Shown: positions 1 through 7,260, counted from the stretch's first letter. The stretch: 7,393 bases of DNA from Oscillospiraceae bacterium (GCA_902782985.1 CACZPC010000051.1:1-7393); one strand, 5' to 3'. Translations and numbers: made by a program. The notes: generated by a model not told the origin, from the sequence alone.

Positions 1-849
1 GATGCGCAGGCCGAAGCTGATAAGCAGAGAAGAACGCAGGAAGCTCTGCGTCTTGCGGCCATCGCCACATCAGCGGATGATCCTGCCGATCAGACCGAGA
101 GCACCGGCGATCTTTCCGAGGAGACCACCCTGAGGACCACTGAGACCAAAGAACCTTACGAGACTACCGTGACGGATGAGACCTCTGAGACAGATGAGAC
201 TTCAGAGACAACAGAAGCTACGCAGGCCCAGACTGAGGCAACAACGACTGCGCAGATCGGAGAATCCGAGCTTTATATGACAGTATATGCTGCCGAAGAA
301 GTAAACCTCAGGACAGGTCCCGGGACCGAATACGATCTTGTAAGGACACTGAGCGCCGGAGACGCCATAGATGTCGTTGCCGTAACTGACAACGGATGGT
401 ACAGAACATATAACGGCAATTACGTTGCCAGCGGTCTTACCACGAGCACTCCGCCCGTATCGCCGTCGACGGTCCCTCAGACGGAAGCTACTGCTGCGGC
501 GACTACTACGGCCCAGCAGACAGAAGCATATACACCGCCGCCCGAGACTCAATCCGGCGGCAGCAGCAGTTGTACTATCACATTCTACGGACCTCAGCCT
601 CTCGGAGACGGATCCTACAGTACTACTACTGCCACCGGTACTACATGTACTCAGGGCAGGACATGTGCGGCAGACTGGAGCATCTACCCGCCCGGAACAA
701 CGATCTACGTCGAGAACGATCCGCTCGGAGGCGACGGTTATTATACTGTCGAAGACTGCGGTCCCGGTGTAGTCGGAAATCATATCGATATCTATGTCGA
801 TGATGTCTCTTCTTTTTCCACGACATCTCGAAATGTATCGGCTGCATGA
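1..849 (+). CDS. Exported SH3b and 3D-domain protein, 5' end cut by window edge
   Basis: The frame is open from base 1 to the TGA at 847-849, giving 282 residues; the true start and any signal peptide or membrane anchor lie upstream. Visible residues 1-20 are charged and Ala/Gln-rich and could be helical. Residues about 40-90 are a Thr/Glu/Ser-rich linker. Residues about 92-148 form a bacterial SH3 (SH3b) domain with the typical VNLRTGPGTEYD and GWYRT motifs. A second Thr/Ala/Pro-rich linker runs to about 190. Residues about 191-282 match the 3D domain, a double-psi beta-barrel related to MltA and RlpA folds, with its three aspartates at 225 (AADWS), 252 (VEDCG) and 263 (HIDIY). SH3b domains usually bind the cell wall and 3D domains occur in peptidoglycan-acting proteins, so an extracellular wall role is inferred; the enzymatic activity is not shown. 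Four cysteines (191, 216, 222, 253) lie in the C-terminal domain and could form disulfides. It sits 33 bases before rnj on the same strand. Confidence 0.85.
   Translation, partial: DAQAEADKQRRTQEALRLAAIATSADDPADQTESTGDLSEETTLRTTETKEPYETTVTDETSETDETSETTEATQAQTEATTTAQIGESELYMTVYAAEEVNLRTGPGTEYDLVRTLSAGDAIDVVAVTDNGWYRTYNGNYVASGLTTSTPPVSPSTVPQTEATAAATTTAQQTEAYTPPPETQSGGSSSCTITFYGPQPLGDGSYSTTTATGTTCTQGRTCAADWSIYPPGTTIYVENDPLGGDGYYTVEDCGPGVVGNHIDIYVDDVSSFSTTSRNVSAA
175..210 (+). repeat. Two-copy 18-base in-frame tandem repeat
   Basis: Two adjacent 18-base units (175-192 and 193-210) each encode DETSET. They match at 16 of 18 bases, and both differences are third-position changes that leave the peptide unchanged (ACC/ACT and TCT/TCA). 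The repeat is part of the acidic, hydroxyl-rich linker before the SH3b domain. Related TEAT and TTTAQ peptides recur on both sides of that domain, so the linker seems to have grown by local duplication. Confidence 0.85.
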
Positions 850-882
850 TCTGAAATATCTTAACGAAAGAACGGTATATAC

Positions 883-2571
883 ATGAAAAAATCAAAGAAA
901 GCACTCAAGGTCATCCCTCTCGGAGGATTATGCGAGATCGGCAAGAATATGACCGCATTCGAATATGGCGAGGATATCATCATAGTCGATGTCGGAATGG
1001 CTTTCGCCGAGGAAAACATGCCCGGCGTAGACTGCGTTATCCAGGATTATACATATATCCGAAATAACATCTCCAAGCTCAGGGGCATCCTTCTGACTCA
1101 CGGTCACGAGGATCATATCGGCTCACTTCCCTATTTCCTTCGTGAATTCAAATGTCCCGTATACGGCGGCAAGCTCACTACCGAACTTGTACGCTACAAG
1201 CTCCAGGACAAAGGCGTCGGCCTTCAGGGCATCGACATCAGAGCTTTCAGGAACGGAGATATCGTCGAGCTCGGCAAGAACTTTAAAGTGGAATTCATCC
1301 GCGTTAATCACAGCATCGCAGACAGCTATGCCCTTGCAATAAATACGCCTGTCGGCACAGTCATCCATTCGGGTGATTTCAAGATCGACTATACGCCCAT
1401 CAACGGTAAGACCATCGATCTCCAGAGATTCGGCGAGTATGGCAAGAGCGGCGTCCTGCTCTTCCTTTGTGAGAGTACCAACATCGAGATCAACGGCTCT
1501 TCACCTTCAGAAATGCAGGTCGGAGAGTCTTTCGAGAGGATATTCAAGAATGCCGAAGGAAGGATAATCGTAGCTACCTTCTCAAGCCATGTACACAGGA
1601 TGCAGCAGATCTTCACGGCTGCCGAGAAGTACGGACGCCACGTATGCCTTTCGGGAAGGAGCATGATCACGGTCTTTAAGGTCGCCAATTCCCTCGGCTA
1701 TATAGATATGAAGCCGGATACGCTGATCGACATCTCGGATATCGATCAGTATAAGGATAATGAGCTCGTCATCCTTACAACCGGATCTCAGGCTGAGCCC
1801 ATGAGTGCACTGTCCAGGATGGCATATGCTTCACATAAGGCAGTCGAGATACAGAAGGGCGATACCGTCATCATATCGGCTCACCCGATCCCGGGCAACG
1901 AGAAGCCGATCTACAGAGTCATCAACGAGCTCTTCAAGCGCGGAGCTCAGGTCATATATGAATCTCTTGCTGACGTACATGTATCAGGTCATGCATATAT
2001 CAATGAGATAAAGCTGCTGCATACTCTTGTTAAGCCCAAGTATTTCGTACCGGTCCACGGCGAATACAGAATGCTCTATAAACATGCACAGCTGGCTCAC
2101 GAGCTCGGCATGCCTCAGGAAAACATCTTTATCCTGAACAACGGCGATGTGCTCAGTATCAATGCCGATCATGCGGAGGTTACGGATCATGTGCCTGCCC
2201 AGGCAGTGCTTATCGACGGATCCGGAGTAAGCGATCCCGATGACCACGTACTTACCGAAAGAAGACACCTCAGTGAAGACGGCTGTATCAGCATCGGCAT
2301 CACCGTAGACGACAAGACAGGTGAACTGGCCTGCGTACCCGCCGTCAACTCCATCGGATTCGTTTTCGACGATGAGAAGGAGAGCATACACAGGGATATC
2401 GGAGCAAGAGCAATGTCTCTTCTGTCTCAGGGCAGCAGGAAGCACGAATATATCGATGCGGAAGTAGCCACCAGACAGTTCCGCGATGCGCTTCGCTCGA
2501 TGCTCTATGAAAAAACAAAGAGACGACCGATGATAATCACGACCGTCTCTCATATAGATCCCAGATACTGA
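883..2571 (+). CDS. rnj: Ribonuclease J (metallo-beta-lactamase/beta-CASP RNase)
   Basis: This encodes a complete 562-residue RNase J, the usual length of about 555. The enzyme degrades RNA 5' to 3' and also cuts internally, in mRNA turnover and rRNA maturation in the cytoplasm. The N-terminal PLGGLCEIGKNM signature (12-23) is typical. Zinc-ligand motifs are intact: THGHEDHIG (72-80), H143 in VNHSIADS, D165 in HSGDFKID and H392 in VPVHGEYRML. The beta-CASP section carries CESTN (196-200), ATFSSHVHRMQ (231-241), GRSM (258-261), TTGSQAEPMSALSRMA (299-314) and SGHA (368-371). The C-terminal dimerisation/RNase J domain follows from about 450. ATG 883 is the first usable start because TAA at 862-864 closes the frame upstream; no strong Shine-Dalgarno is visible before it. 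Motif A has Glu (CEST) where the usual bacterial form is SDST; acidic residues of both kinds occur in beta-CASP proteins. The 33-base gap suggests co-transcription with the upstream gene. Confidence 0.97.
   Translation: MKKSKKALKVIPLGGLCEIGKNMTAFEYGEDIIIVDVGMAFAEENMPGVDCVIQDYTYIRNNISKLRGILLTHGHEDHIGSLPYFLREFKCPVYGGKLTTELVRYKLQDKGVGLQGIDIRAFRNGDIVELGKNFKVEFIRVNHSIADSYALAINTPVGTVIHSGDFKIDYTPINGKTIDLQRFGEYGKSGVLLFLCESTNIEINGSSPSEMQVGESFERIFKNAEGRIIVATFSSHVHRMQQIFTAAEKYGRHVCLSGRSMITVFKVANSLGYIDMKPDTLIDISDIDQYKDNELVILTTGSQAEPMSALSRMAYASHKAVEIQKGDTVIISAHPIPGNEKPIYRVINELFKRGAQVIYESLADVHVSGHAYINEIKLLHTLVKPKYFVPVHGEYRMLYKHAQLAHELGMPQENIFILNNGDVLSINADHAEVTDHVPAQAVLIDGSGVSDPDDHVLTERRHLSEDGCISIGITVDDKTGELACVPAVNSIGFVFDDEKESIHRDIGARAMSLLSQGSRKHEYIDAEVATRQFRDALRSMLYEKTKRRPMIITTVSHIDPRY
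2510..2550 (-). terminator. Putative intrinsic terminator of recJ-rel, inside the rnj coding end
   Basis: Read on the minus strand, 2550-2519 forms a hairpin. The outer stem is AGAGACG with CGTCTCT (7 pairs, 2519-2525 and 2544-2550). It continues as GUCG with CGGU (two G-U and two G-C pairs), then a one-base bulge, then UGA with UCA closing a UUA loop. It is followed at once by TTGTTTTTT (2518-2510), as expected for a Rho-independent terminator. It begins 24 bases past the rel stop. The same bases encode rnj residues 546-556. In plus-strand RNA the two G-U pairs become A-C mismatches and no U-tract follows, so it should act only on the rel side. This comes from hand folding. Confidence 0.7.
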
Positions 2572-2573
2572 TA

Positions 2574-5009
2574 TCAGAGTCTTACGACGTCTATTACGTC
2601 CTTAACGCTCTTTATCCTTCCCACCACGCGATCATACTGCTCCAGGCTCCTGATCGTCATGGTGATGTTGATCTCTGCTATAAAATCGGAGCTGACATGG
2701 GTATTTACCTTCTCGACATTGACGTGCTCCTCACGAAGGCCGCTCAGTATATCGATAAGAAGATAATTCCTGTCCGTCGCGGTTATGCCGATCTGTATCT
2801 CGAATATGCCTTCTCTTCTGGAGGAATCCCAGCTTGCATCCACAAGTCTCTCCTTACGTTCGGTATCCTTCTGTGATCTGTCGGCATATTTAAGGATATT
2901 CTGGATATTGGAGCAGTTCTTCCTGTGGATACCTACTCCGCCGTTCTGCGTAACATAACCTACGATATCGTCACCGGGGGCAGGATGGCAGCATCTGGCC
3001 AGATGGACTGCCACATTATCAAGCCCCTCGATTATGATCGAATTCTCTGCCTTACCTGAATATCTCGATGGTTTGGGCGGCTGTGCCTGAGGTTGAGCCG
3101 GAGCCGCCTTGGGAGTCTTTATCTGATCTCCCTTGCCGATGTCATCGGGAAGCTCGCTCGGGCTGTAATATACGACCTGTCCGTCGGATGTCGTCCTGTA
3201 GCCGAGCTCAAGTCTCTCTTCCTCGGTAAGCGATTTGATATATTCATCGCGAAGCCTTCCGAATACCTTGCCGGCGGTAAGTGCACCGTATCCTATGGCG
3301 GCATACATATCATCCGCATTATTGAACGTATACTTGGGAAGGATTATACGAAGCCTGTCGGGATTAAGAAGATCAGAGCACTTAAATCCGCTCCTCTCGA
3401 TCTCTCGTTCGAGTTTCTCCCTTCCGTCTTCGATATTCTCGGCTCTCGTCTCTTTTTTGAACCAGGCATTGATCTTGGATCTGGCGGAAGCCGTCTTTAC
3501 CATCTTAGCCCAGTCTCTTGAAGGTCCCTTTATCTTCTCGGATGAAAGGATCTCAACTACATCACCCGTCTTAAGCTCGTACGAAAGAGGAACGATCCTG
3601 CCGTTGACCTTGGCACCGTGCATATGGTTGCCGATGCCGCTGTGGATATTATAGGCAAAATCGATGGGACATGATCCCTCGGGGAGTCTTATGACCTTGC
3701 CCTTAGGCGTAAATACGAATACTTCGCCCGGAGCGATATTGGTCTTAAGAAGATCCAGGAAATCATGGGGATCGTCGGAGTCTTTCTGAGCTTCCAGAAA
3801 CTGTCTTACCCATGTGATCCTCTGATCATAGATATCCTCCTTGAAGGACTTGGAATTACCTGCTTCCTTATAATGCCAGTGTGCGGCGATACCGTATTCG
3901 GCATCCCTGTGCATGCTGTATGTCCTGATCTGCACCTCGAAGGTCGTCTCATCAAAAGACTTGCCACCGGGGCGTTTTACCGTCGTATGGATGGACTGGT
4001 AGCCGTTCTCCTTGGGATTACCGATATAATCCTTAAACCTTCCCGGGAGCGGTACGTACATCTCGTGAACTATACCGAGGGCCGCATAGCAGTCCGTCAG
4101 CGAATCGACGATTATCCTGCAGGCGAACATATCATATATCTGAGTCAGGTCCTTGCCCTTCTCGTGCATCTTCTTATAGATGCTGTAGAAGTGCTTGGGT
4201 CTTCCGTCAACGTCGTAGTGTTTTATTCCGTAAGCTTCGAGCTTCTCGGAGATCTCGGATACGACCTGAGCCATAAAAGCTTCTCTCTCGGACCTCTTGG
4301 CCGATATCAGTCCGACAAGCTCGTAATATCCGTCATGATCAAGGAATCGAAGACACAGATCCTCGAGCTCCCATTTGATCTTAAAGACTCCGAATCGTTC
4401 AGCAAAAGGAACGTAGATATCAAGAGTCTCCCTGGCCTTCTCGATCTGCTTTTCGGGCGTCTGATACTGCATCGTTCTCATATTATGAAGACGATCGGCG
4501 AGCTTGATGAGGATGACTCGTATGTCCTTGGTCATGGCAACAAGCATCTTTCGAACATTGGAGGCCTGAACCTCCTCCTTGGTTACATATGCGATCTGAT
4601 TGAGCTTTGTAACACCCTCAACAAGAAGCGTGATAGTAGAACCGAACACCTGCTCGAGCATCTCGGTATCAACTTCCGTATCCTCGATAACATCATGAAG
4701 GAGAGCCGCCGCCAGGGATTCGGCATCGACCTCGAGCTCTGCAAGGATCTCTGCAGTAGCTATCGGGTGGATGATATACATTTCCCCCGTCTTACGCTTC
4801 TGATTTATATGTGCCTTATAAGCGAAATGATAGGCCTTCTCTATAAGCTGCTTCTCTTCCTCGAGCTGCTCTGACGGAAGATGGGCATGAGAAGCATAAG
4901 TCTCAAACGCATTGATGACTTCTCTGAATTTTTCCTCGATGTTATCCGGTATCTCGGGGATATCGTTCACATCAAGAAGATAATCATATCTGTTTAATTC
5001 ATCATCCAT
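2574..5009 (-). CDS. rel: Bifunctional (p)ppGpp synthetase/hydrolase, Rel family
   Basis: This 811-residue long RelA/SpoT homologue makes (p)ppGpp from ATP and GDP/GTP and also degrades it. The N-terminal HD hydrolase domain keeps its metal and catalytic residues: H67, H105-D106 and E109-D110 in HDVIEDT, and D172/N176 in ADRLHNM. The synthetase domain has RPKHFYSIYKKM (270-281), D293 in YDMFACRIIV, RFKD (324-327, the basic RXKD form of bifunctional Rel rather than the acidic EXDD of RelA), NGYQSIHTTV (335-344) and E358 in FEVQIRT. Both active sites therefore look intact. A TGS domain follows (about 427-488), then a helical region, a Cys/His zinc-finger region (ARCCHPAPGDD, C673, C674, H675, C699) and a C-terminal ACT domain (about 737-811), which in this family sense the ribosome and uncharged tRNA. 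It is longer than the usual 730-750, partly from a Pro/Ala-rich linker at 631-650 and an N-terminal extension. Its ATG overlaps the recJ stop, so the two are probably translated as an operon. Confidence 0.97.
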   Translation of the reverse strand: MDDELNRYDYLLDVNDIPEIPDNIEEKFREVINAFETYASHAHLPSEQLEEEKQLIEKAYHFAYKAHINQKRKTGEMYIIHPIATAEILAELEVDAESLAAALLHDVIEDTEVDTEMLEQVFGSTITLLVEGVTKLNQIAYVTKEEVQASNVRKMLVAMTKDIRVILIKLADRLHNMRTMQYQTPEKQIEKARETLDIYVPFAERFGVFKIKWELEDLCLRFLDHDGYYELVGLISAKRSEREAFMAQVVSEISEKLEAYGIKHYDVDGRPKHFYSIYKKMHEKGKDLTQIYDMFACRIIVDSLTDCYAALGIVHEMYVPLPGRFKDYIGNPKENGYQSIHTTVKRPGGKSFDETTFEVQIRTYSMHRDAEYGIAAHWHYKEAGNSKSFKEDIYDQRITWVRQFLEAQKDSDDPHDFLDLLKTNIAPGEVFVFTPKGKVIRLPEGSCPIDFAYNIHSGIGNHMHGAKVNGRIVPLSYELKTGDVVEILSSEKIKGPSRDWAKMVKTASARSKINAWFKKETRAENIEDGREKLEREIERSGFKCSDLLNPDRLRIILPKYTFNNADDMYAAIGYGALTAGKVFGRLRDEYIKSLTEEERLELGYRTTSDGQVVYYSPSELPDDIGKGDQIKTPKAAPAQPQAQPPKPSRYSGKAENSIIIEGLDNVAVHLARCCHPAPGDDIVGYVTQNGGVGIHRKNCSNIQNILKYADRSQKDTERKERLVDASWDSSRREGIFEIQIGITATDRNYLLIDILSGLREEHVNVEKVNTHVSSDFIAEINITMTIRSLEQYDRVVGRIKSVKDVIDVVRL

Positions 5010-5023
5010 CGGCGCTTAACCTC
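5002..5023 (-). promoter_or_regulatory. recJ-rel stop/start overlap with rel ribosome binding site
   Basis: The rel ATG (5007-5009) lies inside the end of recJ, whose TGA is at 5002-5004, so the genes share 8 bases in different frames. A short GAGG sequence (plus 5020-5023) sits 10 bases upstream of the rel ATG within recJ. It is a modest ribosome binding site at slightly long spacing. The layout suggests translational coupling, with ribosomes ending recJ helping rel initiation; this is inferred from geometry. Confidence 0.6.
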
Positions 5024-7152
5024 ATATAAGTGTCTGAAGACTTGAGACTCACCTTACCGTCACCGGGAAGGAGACTGAAGCATACACGGAGCGAACAAGG
5101 TCTTCCAAGCTTCATGATACCTGCCTCCGAGAATACGTCAAGACATCTTTCCAGCTGGAACGGAGTGATCTCCGTCGACGACAGCCCCGTAATGAGCTTG
5201 GCAAGTAAAGTGACATCCGCCGTCGAGATGCCTGTACCGCACTTATCAGCCAGGACCTTATAACATGCGGCATAGTGCTTCTTTGAAGGTATGAACACCT
5301 CATCGACGGGAGCTTTGGCAAGCTTACTTATCTGCTCCAGCGGCATCCCCGATCTGTACAGGTCTTCGGCGATGTCGGCCTTCTTCCAGATAAACGTATC
5401 CTTAAAGACCGGCCTTAAGTCCTCAAGATAGAGGCTCAGCGAAGTCGTGCCCCTGTATGTATATTCATTCATCGTATAAGCGATATCGATACGGTCTCCG
5501 ACTTTCAAAAGATCATAGAACTGCCCCATATTGAATCCGACGGCAGACAATGCCCTGTCCGAACCTCCCGATCTGCCGTCCGTAAGCTCCAGTCTTATAT
5601 GTGCGCCGTCACTCATGGAAGCAATATCCGAGATAATAAGATCCGTCGTAGAAAATACGGGTTTCTTGTTGCCGATACCGAAAGGCTTTAAAACATTGAT
5701 CCTCTGAAGCGTCTCGAATGTCACCTGCTCAAAGGGGATCTGTGCGTCGATCTCAACGCCCTCCTCATCAGAAGAGCCGCCCTCTTCAGAACCGGCCTTA
5801 TTCTTGGAGACCGCATTCTCTTCGAGTGCATTCATGAATTCCGCCAGACGCTTCTTTTCTACCACGAGTCCGGCAGCCTTCTTATGACCTCCGAAGTTCA
5901 CACACTTATCGGAAATATCCTCCAGAGCGGCGAAAAGATCATACTCACCGTAAGCTCTTCCCGATCCTTTGACATTTCCCGTATCTATCGTATCGTCCGT
6001 GAATACTATGGCCGATCTTCTGAAATACTGGGCAAGCTTGCCTGCAACTATTCCGAGTACACCCTGATGCCAGTTACCGCCGTACACGACTATGGGACCT
6101 GTCGTGTTGGTAAGAAGCCACTTCTCCGGTCTTGCAGGGTCCTCGATCTGAGCTACCGCCTCAGTGAAGACCTGTGCCTCGATCTGCTTACGCTCCTCAT
6201 TCTGCCTTCCGAGGGCTTCAGCTGCCTCTCTGACGGTATCTTCATCATTTTCGAGGAAGAGCTTTAATGCATCAGACGAATCATACAACCTTCCTGCTGC
6301 ATTGATCCTGGGAACGAAATTAAATGACAGGAAAGTCTCATCGAGCTTCTTCCCCGGATCAAGTATGAGCTTGTTCATTATGCGGACTCCGGGATTAACG
6401 GGATCCTTCATGCTCTTAAATGCCTTCTTGACTATGGTACGGTTCTCATCCGTGACCGATACGAGATCGGCGATAGTCGCAAGTCCTGCAAGCTCTATGG
6501 CCTGCCTCCAGACATTACCGGTGACCTTATATCTTCCGTCCCTGCCTAATGCTTCGACTATCTTCAGTGCGACACCTGCTCCGCATGACTCTCGGAAGGG
6601 ATAGGTATTGTCCTCCCTCTTGGCACAGATGACCGCGTCGGCCTCGGGGAGCTCTTCCTTAACGTTATGGTGATCGGATACGATGACGCTGATGCCCTCA
6701 GCCTTGATCTGAGCAATCGTATCGATATTAGTAACACCGCAGTCAACTGTTATAAGAAGATCGGGAGATACTTCAAGCACCTTGTCGATTATGTTGTCTG
6801 TAAGACCGTATCCGTGCTCGGCTCTGTGAGGCACGATATAACTTACATCGGCATCGTGACTTCTGAAATAACGTACGAGTATGGATGTCGCCGTTACGCC
6901 GTCACAATCGTAATCTCCGTACACCAGGATCTTCCCCTTGTTATCCAGGGTATCGCATATAAGATCCACCGCCTTATCCATGTCCTTAAAAAGGAAGGGA
7001 TCATACCAGACTCCGTCGCCGTCCATCACGAACTTACGGCGATCCTCTTCTGTGATTATATTCCGTGCTCTTAAAAGTGCATCAATGAGAACATCAGTGT
7101 CCTCCTTATCAAAGGACGCTGCCGTTCGCCATGCCTTAGCTGTCAATAACAT
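5002..7152 (-). CDS. recJ: Single-stranded-DNA-specific exonuclease RecJ
   Basis: This 716-residue protein is a DHH-family 5'-3' exonuclease acting on single-stranded DNA in recombination and mismatch/excision repair. Phosphoesterase motifs are clear: DYDCDG (80-85), TVDCG (135-139), DHH (160-162), ATIADLVSVTDENR (225-238) and PRINAAGRL (281-289). The DHHA1 domain carries GSGRAYGEYDLF (396-407) and GGHKKAAGL (421-429). An OB-fold region follows LKPFGIGNKKPVF (488-500) and runs to about 582, and about 130 further residues form a C-terminal extension. Length lies between the E. coli (577) and B. subtilis (786) proteins. An acidic Ser/Gly-rich patch at 450-467 looks like a flexible loop between DHHA1 and the OB region. 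ATG 7152 is chosen because it puts the family's N-terminal Trp (KAW) near the start; a weak GTGAG (7161-7165) is 8 bases upstream. A terminator separates it from rpsU, so it probably has its own promoter, and it overlaps rel by 8 bases. Confidence 0.96.
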   Translation of the reverse strand: MLLTAKAWRTAASFDKEDTDVLIDALLRARNIITEEDRRKFVMDGDGVWYDPFLFKDMDKAVDLICDTLDNKGKILVYGDYDCDGVTATSILVRYFRSHDADVSYIVPHRAEHGYGLTDNIIDKVLEVSPDLLITVDCGVTNIDTIAQIKAEGISVIVSDHHNVKEELPEADAVICAKREDNTYPFRESCGAGVALKIVEALGRDGRYKVTGNVWRQAIELAGLATIADLVSVTDENRTIVKKAFKSMKDPVNPGVRIMNKLILDPGKKLDETFLSFNFVPRINAAGRLYDSSDALKLFLENDEDTVREAAEALGRQNEERKQIEAQVFTEAVAQIEDPARPEKWLLTNTTGPIVVYGGNWHQGVLGIVAGKLAQYFRRSAIVFTDDTIDTGNVKGSGRAYGEYDLFAALEDISDKCVNFGGHKKAAGLVVEKKRLAEFMNALEENAVSKNKAGSEEGGSSDEEGVEIDAQIPFEQVTFETLQRINVLKPFGIGNKKPVFSTTDLIISDIASMSDGAHIRLELTDGRSGGSDRALSAVGFNMGQFYDLLKVGDRIDIAYTMNEYTYRGTTSLSLYLEDLRPVFKDTFIWKKADIAEDLYRSGMPLEQISKLAKAPVDEVFIPSKKHYAACYKVLADKCGTGISTADVTLLAKLITGLSSTEITPFQLERCLDVFSEAGIMKLGRPCSLRVCFSLLPGDGKVSLKSSDTYMRLSADG

Positions 7153-7160
7153 ATCAAAAA

Positions 7161-7191
7161 CTCACTAAATTTATTTGAGTATATTCTATCA
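7161..7191 (-). promoter_or_regulatory. Putative recJ-rel promoter and weak ribosome binding site
   Basis: Between the rpsU terminator and recJ the minus strand is AT-rich and reads TGATAGAATATACTC. TAGAAT (7183-7188) preceded by TGA (7189-7191) resembles an extended -10 element (TGn plus 5 of 6 bases of TATAAT). The overlapping TATACT (7178-7183) is an alternative -10. No good -35 hexamer is seen at 17 bases, where the sequence is the U-tract DNA of the terminator. A GTGAG at 7161-7165 could be a weak Shine-Dalgarno. Transcription would start about 20-25 bases before the recJ ATG, giving a short leader with no room for a riboswitch. Confidence 0.4.
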
Positions 7192-7200
7192 AATACGGCA

Positions 7201-7241
7201 CAAATAAAAAAGGTCGGTCTCCGATAAGGAAGACCGACCTT
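7201..7241 (-). terminator. Intrinsic terminator after rpsU
   Basis: On the minus strand AAGGTCGGTCT and AGACCGACCTT form a perfect 11-base-pair stem (7231-7241 with 7210-7220) around a 10-base loop. TTTTATTTG follows directly, so with the last two stem bases there is a run of six U residues. It lies 19 bases past the rpsU stop and just before the recJ promoter region. The stem is self-complementary, but the plus strand has no T-run after it (TGAATTATCC), so it should work for rpsU only. Confidence 0.93.
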
Positions 7242-7260
7242 GAATTATCCGATTGACTGA

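Noticed and set aside
169..849. GTG at 169 as the start of the SH3b-3D protein
   Set aside because: The frame is open back to base 1, no Shine-Dalgarno precedes the GTG, and a start there would leave an exported-type protein without a signal peptide. The GTG is an internal Val codon.
795..849. Possible frameshift at the T-rich stretch near the end of the 3D domain
   Set aside because: The domain ends earlier than usual and a run TCTTCTTTTTCC is present, but the existing frame gives FSTTSRNV, which fits the expected end of the fold better than the shifted frame (FFFHDISKCIGCMI).
2586..2600. Small hairpin GACGT-CTATT-ACGTC as a terminator for rnj
   Set aside because: Only five pairs and no T-run follow on the plus strand; it lies in rel coding sequence and is within what chance would give.
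3765..4874. Long open frame of 369 codons on the plus strand opposite rel
   Set aside because: It is codon-aligned with rel, so its stops would require TTA, CTA or TCA codons in rel, which are avoided there by codon bias. The peptide shows no recognisable domain, and the rel frame has all family motifs. Similar aligned open frames occur opposite recJ.
7153..7260. Leader riboswitch or small RNA in the rpsU-recJ gap
   Set aside because: The 108-base gap is filled by the rpsU terminator and a short AT-rich promoter-like stretch; no further paired structure is visible.
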